The notes beneath the pieces are model-generated. The model did no database searches and was not told the DNA's origin. It saw only the letters and a program-made list of their open reading frames with translations. From positions 3,658,001 to 3,722,000 of the forward strand of contig CP074402.1 of the NCBI GenBank assembly GCA_018388625.1: a stretch of 64,000 bases of DNA, read 5' to 3'. A program made the translations under genes and the position numbers. The DNA is from Nocardiopsis eucommiae (GTDB lineage Bacteria; Actinomycetota; Actinomycetes; Streptosporangiales; Streptosporangiaceae). Below are positions 59,265-64,000 of this stretch, in pieces. Numbering within the stretch: the first letter of the stretch is position 1; the number at the start of each line of letters is the position of its first letter.

Positions 59265-60272
59265 TCAGCCGCCGATGGCGGACATCGGGCGGGCGGGCTG
59301 GAGGAAGCTCGGGTCGTTGATGCCGTGGCCGGGCAGCTTGGAGGCGACGGCGGCCCGCCAGCGATCGGCGATCTCGTCGTCGGTGGCACCCTCGCGCAAC
59401 GGGGTGCGCAGGTCGGATTCCTCCCGGGCGAAGAGGCAGTTGCGGATCTGGCCGTCGGCGGTGAGCCGGACCCGGTCACAGGCGCCGCAGAACGGGCGCG
59501 TGACCGAACCGATCACCCCGACCGTGGCCGGTTCGCCGTTGGGGAAGCTCTGGCCGCGCAGGCGGAAGAGCTCGGCGGGGGCGCTGCCCCGGGTGTCGGC
59601 GTCGGCCGCGTCGAGGTCGAACTCGGCCTCCAGCCGCGCCAGGATCTCGTCGGCGGTGATCATGGTGTCCCTGCGCCAGCCGTGCTGGGCGTCCAGGGGC
59701 ATCTGTTCGATGAAGCGCAGCTCGTAGCCGTGCTCCACGCAGAAGCGGAGGAGGTCGGCGGCCTCGTGGTCGTTGGCCTCGCGCATGAGCACGGCGTTGA
59801 CCTTGACCGGGGTGAGTCCGGCGCTCGCGGCCGCGGCGAGCCCGTCCAGGACGTCGGGGAGGCGGCGGCGCCGGGCCAGTTTCTCGAAGACGACGGGGTC
59901 GAGGGTGTCGAGGGAGACGTTGACCCGGTCCAGCCCGGCCTCGGCCAGGGCGGGCGCGGTCCGGGCGAGCCCGATCCCGTTGGTGGTCAGCGCGGTGTGC
60001 GGGCGGGGGCTGAGGGCGGTGGTGCCCGCGACGATGTTCACCAGGCCGCGGCGCAGCAGGGGTTCACCACCGGTGAACCGGACCTCGTCGATCCCCAGGC
60101 GGGTGACCCCGATGCGGATCAGGCGGAGGAGTTCGTCGTCCGTGAGCAGCTCGGGTTTGGGAAGCCACTCCAGTCCCTCCGGCGGCATGCAGTAGGTACA
60201 CCTGAGGTTGCACCGATCGGTGAGCGACACACGCAGGTCCGTCGCCACGCGGCCATAGGAGTCAGCCAGCAC
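59265..60272 (-). CDS. moaA: GTP 3',8-cyclase MoaA
   Basis: Intact, 335 residues. It has the radical SAM cluster motif TDRCNLRCTYCMPPEGLEW, FTGGEPLLRRGL, the second cluster FCGACDRVRLTADGQIRNC, and the C-terminal AIGG tail. It makes the first intermediate of molybdenum cofactor from GTP. An ATG at 60281 touches the AGAGGAGG ribosome site with no spacing, whereas the GTG at 60272 is nine bases away and gives a start (VLADSYGRVATDL) like other MoaA proteins; I use the GTG. Confidence 0.95.
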   Translation of the reverse strand: MLADSYGRVATDLRVSLTDRCNLRCTYCMPPEGLEWLPKPELLTDDELLRLIRIGVTRLGIDEVRFTGGEPLLRRGLVNIVAGTTALSPRPHTALTTNGIGLARTAPALAEAGLDRVNVSLDTLDPVVFEKLARRRRLPDVLDGLAAAASAGLTPVKVNAVLMREANDHEAADLLRFCVEHGYELRFIEQMPLDAQHGWRRDTMITADEILARLEAEFDLDAADADTRGSAPAELFRLRGQSFPNGEPATVGVIGSVTRPFCGACDRVRLTADGQIRNCLFAREESDLRTPLREGATDDEIADRWRAAVASKLPGHGINDPSFLQPARPMSAIGG

Positions 60273-60312
60273 GAGCGTCATCCTCCTCTCCAGTCCGGAT
60301 TTGGCTGTCGGG

Positions 60313-60348
60313 AAAAGCTCGGGGTACGCCCCACGGGAGGGGTACCCC
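60313..60348 (-). promoter_or_regulatory. Leader hairpin upstream of moaA
   Basis: GGGGTAC and GTACCCC pair, with inner CCCC/GGGG, forming one long hairpin. On the minus strand it is followed by GAGCTTTTCCC, so it may be an attenuator in the moaA leader. It does not obviously match the Moco riboswitch. Confidence 0.45.
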
Positions 60349-60585
60349 GTCATAAGCGTAGAAGATCCAGTTTCACGGCAAGTCGTATCGATCGCACCAT
60401 TTGGCATATTTCGGCAACTCGCACGAGATCACACCGGCGTCTCCGACCGATACCCCAAACGCGCACCGCGGCCACGGCCCCCGCCACGTCCCCCGGCGGC
60501 GCACCCGGGATGTTCTAGGGTGACCACTCCGGCGGCGACCACCCGATCGTCGCAGACGGCAGCGGCAACGAGGAGGCAGGACACG

Positions 60586-61405
60586 GTGATCAGCACACGT
60601 GAGTGGGGGCTGGCCGGCGGACCCGACGGTTCCGGGAAACTGGCGGCGCGGGCCTGGGCCCCGACCGAGGGCGAACCGACCTGGCTGGCCGTGCTCGTGC
60701 ACGGCTACGGCGAACACCTGGGCCGCTACGACCAGGTCGCCCGGGACCTGTGCGCCGCCGGAGCGGTGGTCTACGGAGCCGACCACCGGGGCCACGGCGG
60801 CTCCTCCGGGGAGAGAGTGCTCATCGAGGACTACGCGGGGGTGGTCGAGGACGTCCACCGCGTCGTCACCCAGGCCCGCACCGCCTACCGCAGCCTCCCC
60901 TGGTGATGGTCGGCCACTCCATGGGCGGCCTGATCGCCACCCGCTACGCCCAGGTGAACCCGGGCGCGGTGCAGGCCCTGGCGCTGACCGGTCCGGTCCT
61001 GGGCCGCTGGTCCGCCCTGGAGGAGATCGCCGCCGCCGAGGTGATCCCGGACGCCCCCATCGACCCGGCCACGCTCTCCCGGGACCCGGCCGTCGGCGCG
61101 GCCTACGTGGCCGACGCACTCGTCTGGCACGGCCCGTTCAAGCGCGCCACCGTGAACGCCCTGCTCACCGAGATGAAGCGGGGCAACGCCGCGGGCAGTC
61201 TCGGCTCGCTCCCCTGCTGTGGGTGCACGGCCACGAGGACCGGCTGGTGCCGCTGTCCGACACAAGGGTCGGTATCGAGGCGGTGGCGGGCGAGGACGTC
61301 ACCGTGCGCGTCTTCCCCGGCGCGCGGCACGAGGTGTTCAACGAGACCAACCGCGACGAGGTGATCGACGAGGTGGTCCGCTTCGCGCGGCGCTTCGCCG
61401 TCTGA
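60586..61405 (+). CDS. Monoacylglycerol lipase/lysophospholipase-type alpha/beta hydrolase, frame broken twice
   Basis: About 273 residues. The catalytic triad is clear: Ser in VMVGHSMGGLIATRYAQVNP, Asp in WVHGHEDRLVPLSD, His in FPGARHEVFNETNRDEVI. The N-terminus reads WLAVLVHGYGEHLGRYDQVA and YGADHRGHGGSSGERV, typical of the family. Breaks at about 60896-60903 and 61208-61214 each need one C. GAGGAGG precedes the GTG start. It splits acyl glycerols or lysolipids. Confidence 0.87.
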
Positions 61406-61443
61406 CCGAGCGGAGCGCACCCGACCACCGGACCGGTGGGAGC

Positions 61444-62902
61444 TCACACGTACAGCTGCCCGCGCGGCTGCGAGGGGTGGGCCAGGGTCTCGGCGTAGGC
61501 CGCGGCCAGCCGATCCACGGCGTCGACCAGCACGTCCGGCGGTCGGGTGTAGGCCAGACGCAGATAGCGCTCCAGGGTGCCGTCCACCCCGAACACCGGC
61601 CCGGCCGCCGGGTGGACCCCGTGCCGGATCGCGGCCTCCGACAGCGCGGTCGCGACCGGTTGGGGCATCGCGGCCCACAGCACCAGGCCGCCGCCGGGCA
61701 CGCTGGGCCTCCAGTCCGGCAGGCGCTCGCGCAGCGCGGACAGGAGCGCGTCCCGGTTGCGGCGCAGCTGACGGCTGCGCTCGGCCCGGATACGCAGCAC
61801 GTCGGAGAGCAGGTGGGTCGCGGTGAGCTGGTCGTGCACCGACCCGGCCAGGTCGACGCGCTGACGGATCGCCATGATCCGGGTGACCATGGGCGGGGTC
61901 GCCCGGACCCACCCCACCCGCAGTCCGCCCCAGAACAGCTTCGCCACCGAGCCCACCGTCAGCACGCGCCCGTCGGTGTCGTACGCGGCCACCGGGGCGG
62001 GCAGGTCCCCGGAGTCGATGGCCAGTTCGGCCCCGGACTCGTCGATGATCAGGTGGCTGCCCGCGCGGCGGGCCTCCCGGACCAGGACCCGGCGCTCGTC
62101 GTCGTCCATGAGTGCGCCGGTCGGGTTGTGGAAGTCCGGGATCATGTACGCCACCGAGGGTCGGCGCTGCCGGAAGGCGTCCACCAGGTACTCCATGTCC
62201 CAGCCCTGCGGGGTCACCCCGGTGGTGCGGACGCGGGCGCCGTTGCGTCGGGCCGCGTCCAGTCCGTGCGGGTAGGTGGGCGACTCCAGCAGGACCTCGT
62301 CCCCCTCGTCGACCAGCAGTTCCATGGCCAGGGTGACTCCTGCTGGGCGCCGCTGGTGACGAAGATCTGCTCGGGCGTGGTGGGCAGCCCGCGCTCGACG
62401 TACCGCCGGGCGATGGCGTGCCGCAGCTCGGGGAGACCGTAGGGGTAGTACCCGATCCCACCCACGTGGGCCGCGAGCTGTTCGGAGGCGTGGAAGGAGG
62501 CGGCCCGCAGTCCGTCGACCGCCGGGGCGCGGCCACGCCGAGGTCGATCTGTTCGGCGGCGGGGACGAAGGGCGCCGGACCCCGGGTCCCGGAGTCGGGC
62601 AGGACGGTCCAGCTACCCGCGCCCTGCCGACTGTCGAGGAAGCTGTTCTCCCGCAGCCAGGCGTAGGCGGCGGTGACCGTGTTGCGGCTGACTCCCAGCG
62701 CGGTGGCGAGGTCGCGTTCGGCGGGCAGCCGGGTGTGCGTGGGGACCCGTCCATCCAGGACCAGCCCGCTCACGGCGCGGGCGATCGCGAGGTAGAAGGG
62801 GCGTTCGACCGGGGCCTCACCGATCAGCCGGGCGAGCAGCCGACCGTTGATCCGCCGTGTGCCACCACCGGTCCGGGGGTGGTCGGTGCGCTGCCTCGCC
62901 AT
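61444..62902 (-). CDS. yczR: MocR/YczR-family regulator (GntR helix-turn-helix fused to aminotransferase fold), frame broken twice
   Basis: About 486 residues. The N-terminal winged helix (RLPAERDLATALGVSRNTVTAAYAWL) is joined to a type I PLP fold with DFHNPTGALMDDDERRVLVR, LIIDESGAELAID and the Schiff-base Lys in TVGSVAKLFWGGLRVGWVRA. Breaks at about 62525-62535 and 62335-62345 need one base each. It diverges from a YczE-type membrane protein gene, the known arrangement in which the MocR protein controls yczE. Confidence 0.87.
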
Positions 62903-63063
62903 GGGATTCACCTCGCCGGGGGAGAAATCGGGCCAGTTGCCGGGATTGGCTCTTCAATCCGAGCACCACTTGAGCCACGATACCGATGTGGCCCCCTCTG
63001 CGGATGGTCATCCAATCACCCCATGAATCTCTTCACGCGTCCGCGTGAAAGTGGAGGCCGGCC
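62903..63063. promoter_or_regulatory. Divergent yczR/yczE control region with repeats
   Basis: Three half-site-like elements, GATTG, TCAATC and CCAATC, lie in GGATTGGCTCTTCAATCC (62944-62961) and ATCCAATC (63010-63017). A separate inverted repeat, TTCACGCG-TC-CGCGTGAA at 63032-63049, lies just before the yczE ribosome site. MocR regulators usually bind two spaced repeats, which fits. Confidence 0.5.
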
Positions 63064-63744
63064 TTGTCCGAACGAACCCCGAGCCCCGTGGTTGCCCTGG
63101 TCCGACGCGTACTGATCACCCCGGTCCTGCCGCGCCCCCGGCTGCGCCGCCTCACACAGCTCTACCTGGGCCTCTACCTGTTCGGGCTCAGCGGCGCCCT
63201 GCTCCTCCGGTCCGACCTCGGCGCCATGCCCTGGGACGTGCTGCACCAGGGGCTGTCCCTCCAGACCGGCCTGTCGATCGGCACCTGGAGCGTCATCGTC
63301 GGCGCCCTCCTGATCCTGCTGTGGATCCCGCTGCGCCAGAGGGCGGGACTCGGCACCCTGAGCAACGTGGTGGTGGTCGGCGCGTCCGTGGACCTCTCCC
63401 TCTGGCTGCTGCCCGCGCCCGAAGCCCTGGGCGTCAGGATCGTCCTCCTGGCGTCCGGGGTCCTGGTGTGCGCGATCGCGACCGGCCTCTACATCGGCGT
63501 GGGGCTGGGCCCGGGACCCCGCGACGGCCTCATGACGGGACTGGCCGCGCGCGGGCTGTCGATCCGGCGGGCCCGCACCCTCATCGAGGTGACCGTGGCG
63601 CTGTCCGGTTTCCTGCTCGGCGGCACCGTAGGCGTGGGGACGGTGGTGTTCATGGTGACGATCGGACCCCTGGCGCAGGTGTTCCTCCCGATGCTGCGGA
63701 TGCCCGAGGAAAAGCCGGAAAGTCCCGCCCCGTCGGGCCGTTAG
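63064..63744 (+). CDS. yczE: YczE/YitT-family integral membrane protein
   Basis: Intact, 226 residues, TTG start six bases after GGAGG. Five or six helices; the motif QLYLGLYLFGLSGALLLRSD, DLGAMPWDVLHQGLSLQTGL and ATGLYIGVGLGPGPRDGLMT are typical of YczE proteins. The function is unknown, though the family is usually under a divergent MocR regulator, as here. Confidence 0.88.
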   Translation: MSERTPSPVVALVRRVLITPVLPRPRLRRLTQLYLGLYLFGLSGALLLRSDLGAMPWDVLHQGLSLQTGLSIGTWSVIVGALLILLWIPLRQRAGLGTLSNVVVVGASVDLSLWLLPAPEALGVRIVLLASGVLVCAIATGLYIGVGLGPGPRDGLMTGLAARGLSIRRARTLIEVTVALSGFLLGGTVGVGTVVFMVTIGPLAQVFLPMLRMPEEKPESPAPSGR

Positions 63745-63993
63745 CCGTCCCGTCACCTCCCGTTGATCACCGCGTCATAACTTCTCCCCGACGGAAGTCA
63801 CCCATACCGCGACATACTTCCCGCACGCCCGGATGCACGTGCATCCACCCGTAGCCAGGCCCCCGTGGAGCATGGAAGATGGGGACCGCGGTGACCGGTG
63901 GGGGACGGGTCCTTTCCACAACCGGCCTTTTCGCCTGCCCGCGCCTGGGCACATAACCGGGTACGAGGCAGCTGCGGGCGGTCCGGGGGAGAC
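63745..63993. promoter_or_regulatory. Intergenic region with a perfect 16-base palindrome
   Basis: GGATGCACGTGCATCC at 63831-63846 is exactly self-complementary. It lies 148 bases before a new start codon and may be an operator. Nothing else was recognised. Confidence 0.4.
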
Positions 63994-64000
63994 ATGACCG
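63994..64000 (+). CDS. Start of a gene cut by the right edge
   Basis: ATGACCG at the end of the window is preceded by GGGGGAGAC, a good ribosome binding site. Only two codons are inside, so the product is unknown. Confidence 0.45.

Overview
The window is about 72% GC, with dense genes, GTG and TTG starts and several starts without a leader. It encodes 2-methylisoborneol synthase with its encapsulin shell, Ku with a LigC-type ligase, a RamB-like regulator beside isocitrate lyase, FolP2, and a 6C-type RNA. That points to a filamentous actinomycete, possibly Nocardiopsaceae; the placement is inference, since no rRNA or single-copy phylogenetic marker is present. No tRNA, rRNA, insertion sequence, prophage or CRISPR array was seen.

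A warning applies to the whole annotation. About 40 genes or gene ends are interrupted by an apparent single-base loss, usually inside a run of G or C. In each case checked, adding one G or C restores a continuous, family-like protein. These look like assembly errors, so I give each gene as one feature spanning the break and note where it lies. The proteins described are the frame-corrected ones.

Layout: (1) 0.8-5.2 kb, a probable four-carbon sugar-acid (D-threonate/D-erythronate) catabolism operon with transporter, kinase, PdxA2 dehydrogenase and GntR regulator, preceded by a palindromic operator. (2) 6.5-13.0 kb, a minus-strand oligopeptide-type ABC importer with an alpha/beta hydrolase. 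(3) 13.4-14.5 kb, a secreted HNH nuclease and a small Cys-rich protein. (4) 14.6-19.0 kb, the 2-methylisoborneol operon: family 2B encapsulin, cyclase, GPP methyltransferase and IPP isomerase. (5) 19.4-24.5 kb, an FeS-type photolyase divergent from TspO, an unknown protein and a GntP permease. (6) 24.9-29.5 kb, the most unusual locus: a Crp/Fnr regulator, a class III cyclase-like protein, a large NLR-like protein and a third unknown protein, all co-directional and partly overlapping; two of them share a short amyloid-signalling-like motif. (7) 29.8-34.4 kb, a second Cys-rich small protein, a His/Cys-rich DUF5685 protein, a SEC-C protein and a membrane-anchored coiled-coil protein. (8) 34.5-39.1 kb, an aldo/keto reductase with its MerR regulator, a TetR regulator, a thioesterase-like protein and an acyl-CoA dehydrogenase. 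(9) 39.3-42.5 kb, Ku, DNA ligase and an FMN 2-hydroxyacid oxidase. (10) 42.6-45.6 kb, RamB-like regulator divergent from aceA. (11) 45.9-52.1 kb, lipoprotein, CPBP protease, CynX-type transporter with a GntR regulator, RraA-like protein, FolP2 and a double Lrp regulator. (12) 52.6-57.2 kb, LytR-CpsA-Psr protein, membrane protein, M15-like secreted protein, dodecin, the 6C-type RNA and a small Zn-type protein. (13) 57.3-64.0 kb, MobA-like protein, RtcB, MoaA, lipase and the divergent yczR/yczE pair.
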